A DNA stretch of 64,000 nt from assembly GCA_049999805.1 (NCBI GenBank), contig JBNGIO010006285.1, positions 21,008 to 85,007 on the forward strand, written 5' to 3'. Below the pieces are notes generated by a model, which saw only the letters and a list, made by a program, of their open reading frames with translations, searched no databases and was not told the origin of the DNA. The position numbers and the translations under genes are program-made. Source of the DNA: Folioceros fuciformis (taxonomy: Eukaryota; Anthocerotophyta; Anthocerotopsida; Anthocerotales). Below are positions 33,655 to 43,800 of this stretch, piece after piece. The stretch's first letter is position 1. Each line of letters starts with the position of its first letter.

Positions 33655-34682
33655 CTCGAAAATCACCTGGGTATCGAGGGTGACAGATTTACACCCACCT
33701 AGGGAAATAGGGTCATTAATTACCCACATGGGAAAGCAGGGTTATTAAATTTAGGCTAAGAAAATCAGTAAGCGAAACAAAGTTCTTTGGCTAAACCCTA
33801 AACCCTTAAGTGGCAAAAGTATAAGTATTGATATAATTAAAAAGATGTGAATTCGGAACAGACAGCTCAAATAGTAGAGTGTAGTGCAGGAGAGCAGGGG
33901 GTGGGAGACAGCAGGTGCGGCACGACCCAAGTCCCGGTGTGCCCGGTACGAAATGGGTCAATGCGCATCCTCAGTCCAACGTGCGTGCCACGTACGGATG
34001 TACATAAATAAAATATCCAGGGCAGATGAGATCGGACGGGTAGTGCGATCCGAGAGGATATGTATTTATGTACACATGTAGATGGGTCAAGGTGGCATGG
34101 GTGGCGGGCCTTAGTCAAGGAAGGAGGCTTCAAGGTAAAGGTCGCGTCAATGGAGAGATGCCAGTCTCCGTCCTACTCGCTTGCTTGTGGCATTAGGATT
34201 CAGGAGCCTGCCTCCTTCCGAGTGCTCCGAGTGCGTGCTGTTGTGACCCGCTGCTGGAAGCCGGAAATCGACTTGTGCTTCAAAGATCGCTGTTCCTTCG
34301 GATTCCGGCCCTGGATGCGTTGCATTGCATTGCTTGCTGCAGGATTGAATTGGATCCACACGGGTCGCCTCAATCTCGAGTGGATTCTCGGTGCCTGCGA
34401 GGTTTGAGTTCTGCTGCTGCTGCTTCTGCTGCGTTTTTTGCAAGAGAGCGTGGAATGGATTTCTCGGTCGTGGGTTGTTCCGTCCTGGTCAGTCCTGCAG
34501 CCAGGTGAGATTTTGTTCGTGGCGTGGGAGATGGGTGGTGTTGTCGACCCATGTATGGATGGATGTGTCGATTGATGGCTGGCAATGCGTGGTGCTGAGG
34601 CTGGTGTCGTGGGCGTGATGGTTGCCCTGATTGTGTTGCTCATGCCAGTGCTTTCTGCGCAGGTGTGGTTTGGCTTTGAGGT
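33655..34682. other. Spacer and 5' region of the first giant gene
   Basis: No gene recognised. Between 34390 and 34682 the sequence looks like a leader: GAGGTTTGAG, a CTGCTG-rich stretch, a GTGAGA donor-like site near 34504 and a CTGCGCAG acceptor-like site near 34661, suggesting an intron in the 5' UTR just upstream of the ATG at 34683. Confidence 0.4.
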
Positions 34683-37600
34683 ATGGAAGATGAATGTGAG
34701 CACCACGAGACGTACCAGCAGGACGAGGATTACCAGGAGCTGGTCCAGCAGCATGAGGGGTATGTGCAGGGGGTGTACCTGGTCCAGCCGAATGAGGAGT
34801 ATACGCAGGAGGTGTACCTGGTCAAGCAGAATGAGGGCCACGTTGGAGAGTACCAGGGATACTCCTACGCAGGTACCCAAGTTGGCCAGTATGCTCACGC
34901 TGGATACTCTGCGGAAGAGCAGTGGCATGGCGGCCATGAGGAGGAGCAGGACCAGCAGCAGCAGCAGCAGCAGGGGGAGGACCAAAACGAGGATAGCTCC
35001 ACGTCGTCCGCCGGGGTAAGTTCTGATTGGTATGACTCTTCCGATCCGGACTCTGACGGCGACAAGAAAAAGGAAAAGAAGAAGGACAAGGCGAAGGAGG
35101 ACACGGGGAAGCACAAAGAGGGCAAGGATGAAGGGCAGGGTAAGAAGGCCAAGAAGAAGGGCAAGGATGAAGGCGAGGATAAGAAGGCTAAAAAGAAGAA
35201 TGGCAAGGATGGAGGCGAGGATAAGAAGGAGCAGCAGGAAGGTGGGAACGTGGGTGCTGCAAATGCTGCGTATGGACAAGCTTACTATCAGCAGTATTCT
35301 GGGCCTCCTCCGCGAGCTGTGGCGCTTCAGCAGGCCGGACAGTATCAGGCGTCAGGTCAAGGTGGATCCTTTGTCCCTCTTCATGCATATGGAGCTTCGT
35401 TTGATGCAGCTGGGACGGTCGGCAGGGAGGTGGTCGTGGAGAAGGCAGATGACAAGTCTCACAAGAAGAAAAAGGGGGAGGATAAGTTCAGAGAGGAAGG
35501 GAGTAGTGACAGTGACTCAGGATCGGAGAAGGAGAAGAAAAAGGATAAGGTGAAGGGCGATGATGCGAGGTTCGATCAAGGTTATTACCCTGCTGCTCAG
35601 GGTCCTGTGGGGTATGCTTATGGCGTGGATGCCGCCCAGGCGGTCCATGTGGGGTATGCCTATGGTGGTGAAGCGCCTCAGCATGTCCCGGACATCGGTA
35701 CGCAGGAGGAGTTGGGGGAGGAGGAGGAGAAGAAGAAGAAGAAGAAGGACAAAAGCAAAGACAGCCATGGGGATGCCCCGACTGCTCACGTAGCTCAGTG
35801 GCANNNNNNNNNNAAAGACAGCCATGGGGATGCCCCGACTGCTCACGTAGCTCAGTGGCAGCCTCCTCCAAATGTGGGCTGGCCTCAGGGCCAAGCTCTC
35901 CCTCATGCTGATGGATATGGCTATGGCTATGCTGCCCCTCCTTCCGACAAGGAGAGTGAGAATGATAAGGAGAAGGACAAGAAGCAGAAGGAGCATAATG
36001 CATCAGATGCTCCCCACCCGTCCCCGGACATTCATGGGTCTGCGCATTTCCCCGCAACTGACCAGCAGATAAGATCTCTTGAACAGCAAGGAGGAGCTGC
36101 CCCACACATGCATGGCAGTTACAATCCCCGTACCGAGCCTTCAAGTGCTCTTTCACCACCTTCCGGTTACCACCCACCTCCTCATGGATTTTCGTTTGTA
36201 TCTTCAGACGAGAGATCATACCCGGGAGCGCCTGATCAGGGAGTGGCATCCGATACGGAGTCTACCAAGGGAAAGAAGGAGGAGGACGGGAAGCACAAGG
36301 ATGAAGAGCATGACAAGGGTGACGTTCATTCTGGAGGCCATCGGTGGCAAGCTCCTCAGGGAGCTGTGCCACCTTCCACTCCACCTCAGATACATGCGTA
36401 TCCTGCTCAGCGTGTTGCGGAGAAAAAGAAAGACAAGGGCAAGTCCAAGGATGGAGAGGAGGTGAATCAGACTGTGTCGACGGATATGTATAGCAATCCC
36501 CCTCCCCAGCACTTTGCTCCCCCCGGGCAGGCACCTCAGATACATGGTTATCCGCCTGAGCCCGTGCCTGAGAAAAAGGAGAAGAGGGACAAGCCCAAAG
36601 ACGGAGAGGAGGTGAATCGCGGCGTGTTCACGGATATGTATGGCAATCCCCTTCCTCCGCAATATGCTCCTCCTGGCCAGTCACCTCAGGCATATGGTTA
36701 TCCTCCTGGTCCCATGGCGGAGAAGAAGAAAGAGAAGAAGGACAAGTCTGAAGACAAGTCCAAGGATGGAGAGCAGGTGTACGAGAGTGTGGCGACGGAC
36801 ATGTATGGCAATCCCCTTCCTCAGCAATATGGTCCCCCAGGCCAGGCACCTCAGGTATATGGTTACCCACCTGATCCCATGGCGGAGACGAAGAAAGAGA
36901 AGAAGGACAAGTCTAAACACAAGTCCAAGGATGGAGAGCAGGTATACCAGAGTGTGGCGACGGATATGTATGGCAACCCCCTTCCTCAGCAATATGGTCC
37001 TCCTCCTGGCCAGGCACCTCAGATATATGGTTATCCACCCGAGCCTGTGTCGGAGAAGAAGAAAGAGAAGAAAGAGAAGAAAGAGAAGAAAGAGAAGAAA
37101 GACAAGTCCAAGGATGGAGAGCAGGTCTACGAGAGTGTGGCGACGGACATGTATGGAAATCCCCTTCCTCAGCAATATGGTGCCCCTGGCCAGGCACCTC
37201 AGATATATGGTTATCCACCCGATCCCATTGCGGAGAAGAAAGGGAAGAAGGACAAGTCTAAAGATGAGTCCAAGGGTGGAGAGCAGGTATACGAGAGTGT
37301 GGCGACGGGTATGTATGGCAATCCCCTTCCTCAGCAATATGGTCCCCCTGGACAGACGCCTTACATGCAGGGTTACGCTTCTGGGCCTGAGGCGGTGAAA
37401 AAGAAAGAGAAGAAAGACAAGTCGAAGAATGGAGAGAAGGTGAATCAGAGTGTGTCGACGGACATGTATGGCAACCCCCTTCCTCAGCACTTTGCTCCTC
37501 CAGGGCAGGCACCTCAGATACATGGTTATGCACCTGAGCTTGTGGCTGAGAAAAAGAAAGAGAAGAAGGAGAAGCCCAAAGATAGGGAGGAGGTGAATCG

Positions 37601-39974
37601 CGCTGTGTTCACGGATATCTATGGCAATCCCATTCCCCAGCAATATCCTGCTCCTGGGCAGGCACCTCAGGTGCATGGTTATGCACCTGATCCTTTGGCG
37701 GGGAAAAAGAAGGAGAAGAAGGACAAGTTGAAGGATGGAGAGGAGGTGAATCAGAGTGTGGCGACGGATATGCATGGCAACCCCGTTCCTCTGCAGCATG
37801 GTCCCCCTGGGCAGGAAGCCGTCGTTGGGCATAAATTTCCTGCAAGCCATGCTGACCATGCGGCTGGGGCCGGGTACCAATACCCTGCTGCTATGCATGG
37901 GATGCCATTGCAGGGTTCCTTGGCTCCTGGCAGTGTAGGAAATCAACCGGGCCTGAGCCAGGGAGTTGTGTACAGCAATGAGCCAGTCAAGGAGAAGAAG
38001 AAAGAAAAGAAAGAAAAGAAAGACAAGAGTGCAAGTTCGTACTCCGGTGCTGCACACGGAAACGCTGGGCCTCTTCCAGTTGTGCAGCCAATCTATGATC
38101 CTGCTGCTTATGCGGTGCATGCCATGTATGGTGCCCCATCAGCATTGCCGGTTGATGCTCCGGTTGCTCCCGTTCTTGTGGAATATGCTACTGAGGAGAA
38201 GGTTAAGGCGAAGAAGGAGAAGAAAAAGAAGGAGAAAGAGGCCCGAGCTGCTGAGCAAGTTTATGGGAATCCACCGCTCGGCTCTCATGGGTATGGAAGA
38301 GGGCAGGTGTATGGCACAGCAGGACATGCCGCCGGTGGGCAGATAAACCCCTTGGTACATGTTCAATCTGCAAGTGCTCCAGGTTTACATCCGGGAATGA
38401 CCCGACCTCCTCCAGGTGTTGTTGGTGTTCAACGAGTTAAAACTCCTCCACAGGTGTGGACAGCGCCTCCGGACAGGGCAGCACCCATGCAGACTTCCAC
38501 AGCACCATACGGCCATCCTCCTCAGAGCAGGCCACAGACGCCCCCTCAGTTTGTGGGTCAACAGCAGGTTATGCCTCGTCCCCATTACGGTTCCTCTGGT
38601 TCTCAGGCTCCCTCACATCTCCATCCGAGGGGACCACCAGTGCATGCCTACCTGAACACGGCTGTCCGCTCAGCACCATCTCCAGATCTGTACACCCAGC
38701 CTCAGAGCTTGCATGCAGGGCAAGTGCCAGATGGCCCTGGTTCAGGCCCAGGATATTCAGCTGAGTCCGTGATTCAGGCAGCGATTCCAGGAAGAGGGCC
38801 GTTCAGACCTCCAGTTGCCTTTCAACAGGGACCAAACCGCGACCTGGTTTACAGCGATCCTCCGCCCTCCTTCCAGCATCCGCAGCCCAGCCTTGGAACT
38901 GCAAGGCCATTACCAGGGTATCAGCAACAGCAAGGATCTATTGGCCGCGGCGGAAGTCAAGTAGCGTATTCACAGCAGCCTGGTCCTGGAATTATGGGGC
39001 AGTCACAGGGGCAGCCTTTTCGACGGGTTGCTAGTCCTGGCTTGGGAGGGCAGCGGCAGATTCAGCCAATGGTGGCAGGTTATGCAGGGCAACGGCTGAT
39101 AGGAGCAGCTTCTCCAGTTCCGCAACCTCCAGCCTTTGGCAGGGGACAGCAGCCACCTGGGGGAATGCAGGGCAGGCCACAACAGATGGGATACGGGCAA
39201 AGACCCGGCATGATGAATGCATTGGCCTCGGTAGCCAGCAATCAACAGCCGCCTATTATGTACGCAGGAGGTGTCCAGATGGGTAGCAACCAGCAGCAGC
39301 AGCAACAGCAACAGATGCCGAGGGTATGGCAGAACAACAGTAACAACCAAGGCGGCATGGGGAGCAACACCATCCCGACCCAGCCGCAGCCCGGCATGGG
39401 CAACCAGTCCCAACAGCCGCCAATCATGAGCAACCCGTCCCAACAGCCGCCAATCATGAGCAACCCGTCCCAACAGCCGCCAATCATGGGCAACCCGACA
39501 CAACCTCAGCAAGGCATGGACAACAACCAGTGGCGAACGCAGAAAGATTCCAGCACCACCAGCGACCAGATGCAATTTTCACAACAAGGCTACAACACCA
39601 CTCAGAACACAAGCCTCTATGCTTCAAGCGACAGCTACAATGATGTGCACTCCCAGCCACAGTATGATACACAGAGCTACGTTCAGGGTCAAGAAGGCAA
39701 CCATCTCTACTACCAGAATCAGAGTTACGAGCAGCACAGTCAAGGGGTCCTCGAGCAGTATTACGACCAGGGCCAAGACCATGGCCAGAGCCACAATTTC
39801 GACATGGGCTTTGACCCGGGCAGCTTCGGTGCTTCCTCGTACGACCAGGGCGGCTTCGATGCTTCCTCCTATGAACTGAGCGGCTTCGGTGCTTCCTCCT
39901 TTGACCAGGGCAGCTTCGATCTTTCCTCGTTTGGCCAGAGCGACATGAGCTCTTCCGACTTCCCCGCATGGTAA
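34683..39974 (+). CDS. Giant disordered repeat protein 1 (KKEK / TDMYGNP repeats)
   Basis: A single frame of 1763 residues from ATG 34683. Order: an acidic, Tyr-rich start with two VYLVQPNEEY-like repeats; SSDWYDSSDPDSDGD; several Lys/Asp-rich KKEKKKDKAK blocks alternating with Tyr/Pro/Gly stretches; and nine tandem units (about 36420-37840) of roughly 52 residues. Each unit runs KKEKKDKSKDGEQVYESVAT, then DMYGNPLPQQYGPPGQAPQ, then a YGYPPEP-type end. The last 600 or so residues are Gln/Pro/Gly/Tyr-rich with poly-Gln and end in degenerate SSYDQGGFDASSY-like repeats. No folded domain, signal peptide or membrane segment was seen. A 10-N gap at 35804-35813 lies between two identical 47-base copies, probably an assembly error; removing 57 bases keeps the frame. 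Third positions and the unit-length conservation support real coding. I do not recognise a named family. The next gene has the same layout. Confidence 0.8.
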   Translation: MEDECEHHETYQQDEDYQELVQQHEGYVQGVYLVQPNEEYTQEVYLVKQNEGHVGEYQGYSYAGTQVGQYAHAGYSAEEQWHGGHEEEQDQQQQQQQGEDQNEDSSTSSAGVSSDWYDSSDPDSDGDKKKEKKKDKAKEDTGKHKEGKDEGQGKKAKKKGKDEGEDKKAKKKNGKDGGEDKKEQQEGGNVGAANAAYGQAYYQQYSGPPPRAVALQQAGQYQASGQGGSFVPLHAYGASFDAAGTVGREVVVEKADDKSHKKKKGEDKFREEGSSDSDSGSEKEKKKDKVKGDDARFDQGYYPAAQGPVGYAYGVDAAQAVHVGYAYGGEAPQHVPDIGTQEELGEEEEKKKKKKDKSKDSHGDAPTAHVAQWXXXXKDSHGDAPTAHVAQWQPPPNVGWPQGQALPHADGYGYGYAAPPSDKESENDKEKDKKQKEHNASDAPHPSPDIHGSAHFPATDQQIRSLEQQGGAAPHMHGSYNPRTEPSSALSPPSGYHPPPHGFSFVSSDERSYPGAPDQGVASDTESTKGKKEEDGKHKDEEHDKGDVHSGGHRWQAPQGAVPPSTPPQIHAYPAQRVAEKKKDKGKSKDGEEVNQTVSTDMYSNPPPQHFAPPGQAPQIHGYPPEPVPEKKEKRDKPKDGEEVNRGVFTDMYGNPLPPQYAPPGQSPQAYGYPPGPMAEKKKEKKDKSEDKSKDGEQVYESVATDMYGNPLPQQYGPPGQAPQVYGYPPDPMAETKKEKKDKSKHKSKDGEQVYQSVATDMYGNPLPQQYGPPPGQAPQIYGYPPEPVSEKKKEKKEKKEKKEKKDKSKDGEQVYESVATDMYGNPLPQQYGAPGQAPQIYGYPPDPIAEKKGKKDKSKDESKGGEQVYESVATGMYGNPLPQQYGPPGQTPYMQGYASGPEAVKKKEKKDKSKNGEKVNQSVSTDMYGNPLPQHFAPPGQAPQIHGYAPELVAEKKKEKKEKPKDREEVNRAVFTDIYGNPIPQQYPAPGQAPQVHGYAPDPLAGKKKEKKDKLKDGEEVNQSVATDMHGNPVPLQHGPPGQEAVVGHKFPASHADHAAGAGYQYPAAMHGMPLQGSLAPGSVGNQPGLSQGVVYSNEPVKEKKKEKKEKKDKSASSYSGAAHGNAGPLPVVQPIYDPAAYAVHAMYGAPSALPVDAPVAPVLVEYATEEKVKAKKEKKKKEKEARAAEQVYGNPPLGSHGYGRGQVYGTAGHAAGGQINPLVHVQSASAPGLHPGMTRPPPGVVGVQRVKTPPQVWTAPPDRAAPMQTSTAPYGHPPQSRPQTPPQFVGQQQVMPRPHYGSSGSQAPSHLHPRGPPVHAYLNTAVRSAPSPDLYTQPQSLHAGQVPDGPGSGPGYSAESVIQAAIPGRGPFRPPVAFQQGPNRDLVYSDPPPSFQHPQPSLGTARPLPGYQQQQGSIGRGGSQVAYSQQPGPGIMGQSQGQPFRRVASPGLGGQRQIQPMVAGYAGQRLIGAASPVPQPPAFGRGQQPPGGMQGRPQQMGYGQRPGMMNALASVASNQQPPIMYAGGVQMGSNQQQQQQQQMPRVWQNNSNNQGGMGSNTIPTQPQPGMGNQSQQPPIMSNPSQQPPIMSNPSQQPPIMGNPTQPQQGMDNNQWRTQKDSSTTSDQMQFSQQGYNTTQNTSLYASSDSYNDVHSQPQYDTQSYVQGQEGNHLYYQNQSYEQHSQGVLEQYYDQGQDHGQSHNFDMGFDPGSFGASSYDQGGFDASSYELSGFGASSFDQGSFDLSSFGQSDMSSSDFPAW
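35804..35813. other. 10-N gap flanked by an exact 47-base duplicate
   Basis: Bases 35757-35803 and 35814-35860 are identical. This suggests two overlapping contig ends placed side by side. Confidence 0.9.
36420..37840 (+). repeat. Nine coding repeats of about 156 bases
   Basis: Tandem units inside the first giant gene, each with a Lys/Glu linker and a DMYGNPLPQQY-like block. Units 3-6 are most alike; the outer ones use VNQSV or VNRAV and HF in place of VYESV and QY. The Lys linker varies in length, and the longest has five KKE-type repeats near 37051-37110. Confidence 0.9.
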
Positions 39975-40817
39975 AGGTCGTGGATCAGGCCAACTTCTAC
40001 ACTTTGGTGGTCGAGTTCCGCCCACAAACAGCCAATGCATCTAGCAGAGTGATACGATTTGGTGTGTCACGGATACATAGGAATGTTTTACCTTCCCAAC
40101 GTCGCCGGAGATACATCTGGGATGACCATCTTGACCTGCAGACAAGAACGCCCCTCCGTTTCTGTAGCTTCGGACGGCACTGGTAGTCAGAGCACGAAAC
40201 ATGCACGTCAAGTCCACTCTCAAATTCCGGTAGAAACACTAAACACTGAACATGGACTCGCTGTGAGGCAGCCACCGATGATTCGGGATGTACATACTGC
40301 TTGTAAATGTAAGAGCCAATTCCGCTTCAGGATGGCTGACTCTTATCCTACTGACCACACAAGACGAATCTCGTCGAGAATTGCTTGAGATAGACTTTGC
40401 TGATATGGCAAGAATGTTAGCTGTGCGAACTGCAAACCTTGAGGCAAGGCAGGGAACGTCAACTAGGACAGCGTCAAATCGGCCGTTCTGTAACACCTTG
40501 TCGAGCACAAGTGTCGGATGATGCTGGTACGGTGTTATCCTGAGCACGGTACAGTGTTCTCGTCTTACAAGTCTTGAATAGGAGAGAGACTGTTGTACCG
40601 CGGGCTGGCCAGAAGCATCGTTCCCAGAGCCTCGAAGCCGCCCGGAATGCGCGACTCGGAAGTTGATATGCTCTTGCGCAGTCCCATGTTACTTTGTGCT
40701 GGTGGGTTTGCTTTGCTTGTGAATTTGGGTTTGGCGGCTGTGTCTTTGCGGGTGTGATCTGACGAACGTATCTGTCCCCTCAGGACTTGTATTCAAGAGG
40801 GACCGCAGAGCGTGGAC
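39975..40817. other. Spacer between the two giant genes
   Basis: Holds the 3' flank of the first and the leader of the second gene. No other gene recognised. Confidence 0.4.
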
Positions 40818-43800
40818 ATGGGGGACGGTGGAGGGCCAACGGACCTCCGTCGCAAGCTGGATGCGTTTCATCAAAACCTGATCTTGCTTGCCGGCAACGC
40901 GTCGGACGACTCGGATTGGGATGATTCGGAGGGTGAGGAGTCCAAGGAGGCGACGACGAATGAGCAGGATCTCACGGCTGCTGCATCAGCAGCAGCAGCG
41001 AGCTCCGTGTCATCAGATGGCGAGTGCGAAACGGAAAAGCGGCCTACCAACACCAGTCCACCTCCTTCCTTCCTTCAGCCGCAAGATCTGCAGCAAAGGA
41101 TTCCGGCCAGAGGCAAGCCCCAGTTCCCGCCCAGTTTCGAGCTGCTCAGCCAGTCTCGGGTGCTTGGTCAGAGACAACGGCCTGATGAGCCTCCTCCGCG
41201 TCCTGCTGCGTTCCAGCGCGAGGAGGAAAGTAGGGAGGAGTCAGGAAGGCAGAGGTCGGAAAGGAGTGAGGACGAAGGGAGGGAGAGGGCAGATAGCTCT
41301 TCTTTACGGGAAGGAGTCGATGCTGCGCAATCTAAGGTGCTTGACCAGGCCAGGAGTAGGAAACTTGTGCATTTGCCTGCAGCTAGTCGGGATGATGTGG
41401 AAGTGGCTGGAGAATTCGAAGCAGGGTATGAGAAAAGGCACGATGTGGAGCAGGAGCAGAGATATAAGCGGCATGAACCTGAGACCACAGTCCCTGATGT
41501 GGAACAGGTGAGCGACAAGGAGTGGGAGAAGGACATCGATCACCGGGATACGAAAGAGACTTCTGTAACTGCCATTCTTGTGGATGAAGGAGGGAGGACA
41601 CGGAATGAGCCTCCAGGAAGTGCACAGGGTCCTAGTTTTCGGTTCGATCCTGCTCTTCTTAAGATTGGTAGTATGGTGCCTCGCAGAGCGCCTGTTCGCC
41701 AGGGCGTGAGGCAGAATCTTGGGCAATGGGGTGAATTGAGGCAAGGAGGAGCGTTGTCTCCTCCTCGTGGGTACGATGCCTCTTCATTGGGATTTTCATT
41801 TGAACCTCGTGCAGGTCAGGAGGTGCCTGAGCGTGAACGCCACACAGGCCGGTGGGATCATCATCCAAGTTCGTCCTCGTTGGTGTCGGAGTCTGCTAGG
41901 AAAGAAGGCAGAACTTCTTACGAGCACGTCTACGAAGTGGGTGCTCAGGTGCCGGGGCACGGCAGTGAGATTCAGGTCAGTCCTGGTGGGGAGACTGAAA
42001 GCCCTATGATGCCACTGCATGGAAAGGGCGATTCAGATCATGACGCTGATCTCGATAGGGAGCTTGCAGACTTAGAAGCTGAACTGGATGCAGACTTAGC
42101 GAAGGGTGGGGAAGACGATGATTCGGAGATGCTCGCTGGTCGTCGTCTTCCGAATGTCAGTCGACTGTACAGTACTGCTGGACACGTCCGTTTTGCCGCC
42201 TCAGCAGATCCAGTCGTCGAACAACTGCCCACAAGCCTGTTCAACCTGCCAGCTGATTCAGAGGGGACTGCAGGGGAGAAGGAACTGGGCAAGCCGCAGG
42301 AACAGGGCTTGTCTATTCCTGTGGAACCTCAAGTTTCCCTTGATGCCTACGGATATGTACCTAAGCCTCCTGGAAGTGGGAAACCTGTCAAGGAGAAGAA
42401 GGAGAAGGTGAAAGACATAGTGAACCGAAGCACATCAGATGCTGTTGGTTCTGGAATTGACGTTTATGGGTATGGTTCTCGGGACAAGCCTGGCGAATTG
42501 TCTGGAGCATCCTCACAGGGCATGTCGATTCCTGGGGAATCTCCACTTCCCCTGGATGAGTTTGGAGATGCGCCTCTTGGAAGCGGGAAGCGTGTGAAGG
42601 AGAAGGTGACAGAAACCACGGCATCAGATGCCGCTGTTCCTGGAATTGATGTGTATATGTACTCTCGGGACAAGCCTGGTGAAGGGTATGGAGTTTCCTC
42701 ACGGGTCGTGTCCATTCCTGGGGACGCTGAAGTTCACTTAGATGAATACGGTTTTGTTCCTACCCCTCCTGGCAGTGGGAGACTAGTGAAGGAGAAGGTG
42801 AACGATAAGCTGAAGAAAAGCACGACAGTAGATGTGGTTGCTTCTGGAGTTGATTTGTATGGGTTCAGTTCTCTGGACAAGCCTGGTGAATTGTACGAAG
42901 CTTCTTCACAGAGCGCGTCCATTCCTGAGGAGCCTCAAGTTTCTCTAGATGAGTACGGATATGCAGCTAACCCTCCTGGAAGTGAGAGGCCTACGAAAGA
43001 GAAGAAAGAAAAGTTGAAAGATAAGGTGAAGAAAAGAACTCCATCGGAGGTCGCTGGTTCTGGAATTGATGTGTATGGGTTCGGTTCTTTGGACAAGCCT
43101 GGTGAACTATGTGGATCTTCCTCACAGGGCGCGTCCATTCCTGGGGAGCCTCAAGTTCCCCTAGATGATGAGTGCGGGTATGATCCTGACCCTCGTGAAA
43201 GTGAGACACCTGTGAAGGATAGTGCGGAGAAGGTGGAAGGTAAGGTGAACATAATCTCGACATCAGGTGCCGCTGATTCTGGGTTAGATGCATACGGATA
43301 TGCACCTAACCCTCCTCGAAGTGAGAGACCTGTGAAGCAGAAAAAGGAGAAGGAGAAGATTAAAAATAAGGTGAACAACAGCACAACAACCGATCTGGCT
43401 GCTTCTGGTATTGATGTGTATGGATTTGGTTCTCCAGACAAGGCTGGTGAATTGTTTGGAGCTTCCTCACAGGTCGTGTCCATTTCTGGGGAACCTCAAG
43501 TTCCCCTAGATGAGTACGGATATGCAACTGGCTCTCTTGGAAGTGAGAGACCTGTGAAGGAGAGGACGGAGAAGGTGGAAGATGAGGTGAACATGAGCTC
43601 GACATCAGGTGCCGCTGATTCTGGATTAGATATGTACGGATATGCACCTAACCCTCCTCGAAGTGAGAGAACTGTGAAGCAGAAAAAGGAGAAGGAGAAG
43701 ATAAAAAATAAGGTGAACAACAGCACAATATCCGAGCCGGCTGCTTCTGGTATTGATGTGTATGGATTTGGTTCTCCTGACAAGGCTGGTGAATTGTTTG

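Noticed and set aside
35016-35022. GTAAGT donor-like site inside giant gene 1
   Set aside because: The frame continues straight through it into the acidic SSDWYDSSDPDSDGD segment that has a counterpart in the next gene, so it is probably coding.
36681-38120. Minus-strand frame of 479 codons and similar ones at 35488-36249 and 34200-35279
   Set aside because: Leu/Phe/Arg-rich shadows of the Lys/Glu repeats on the plus strand.
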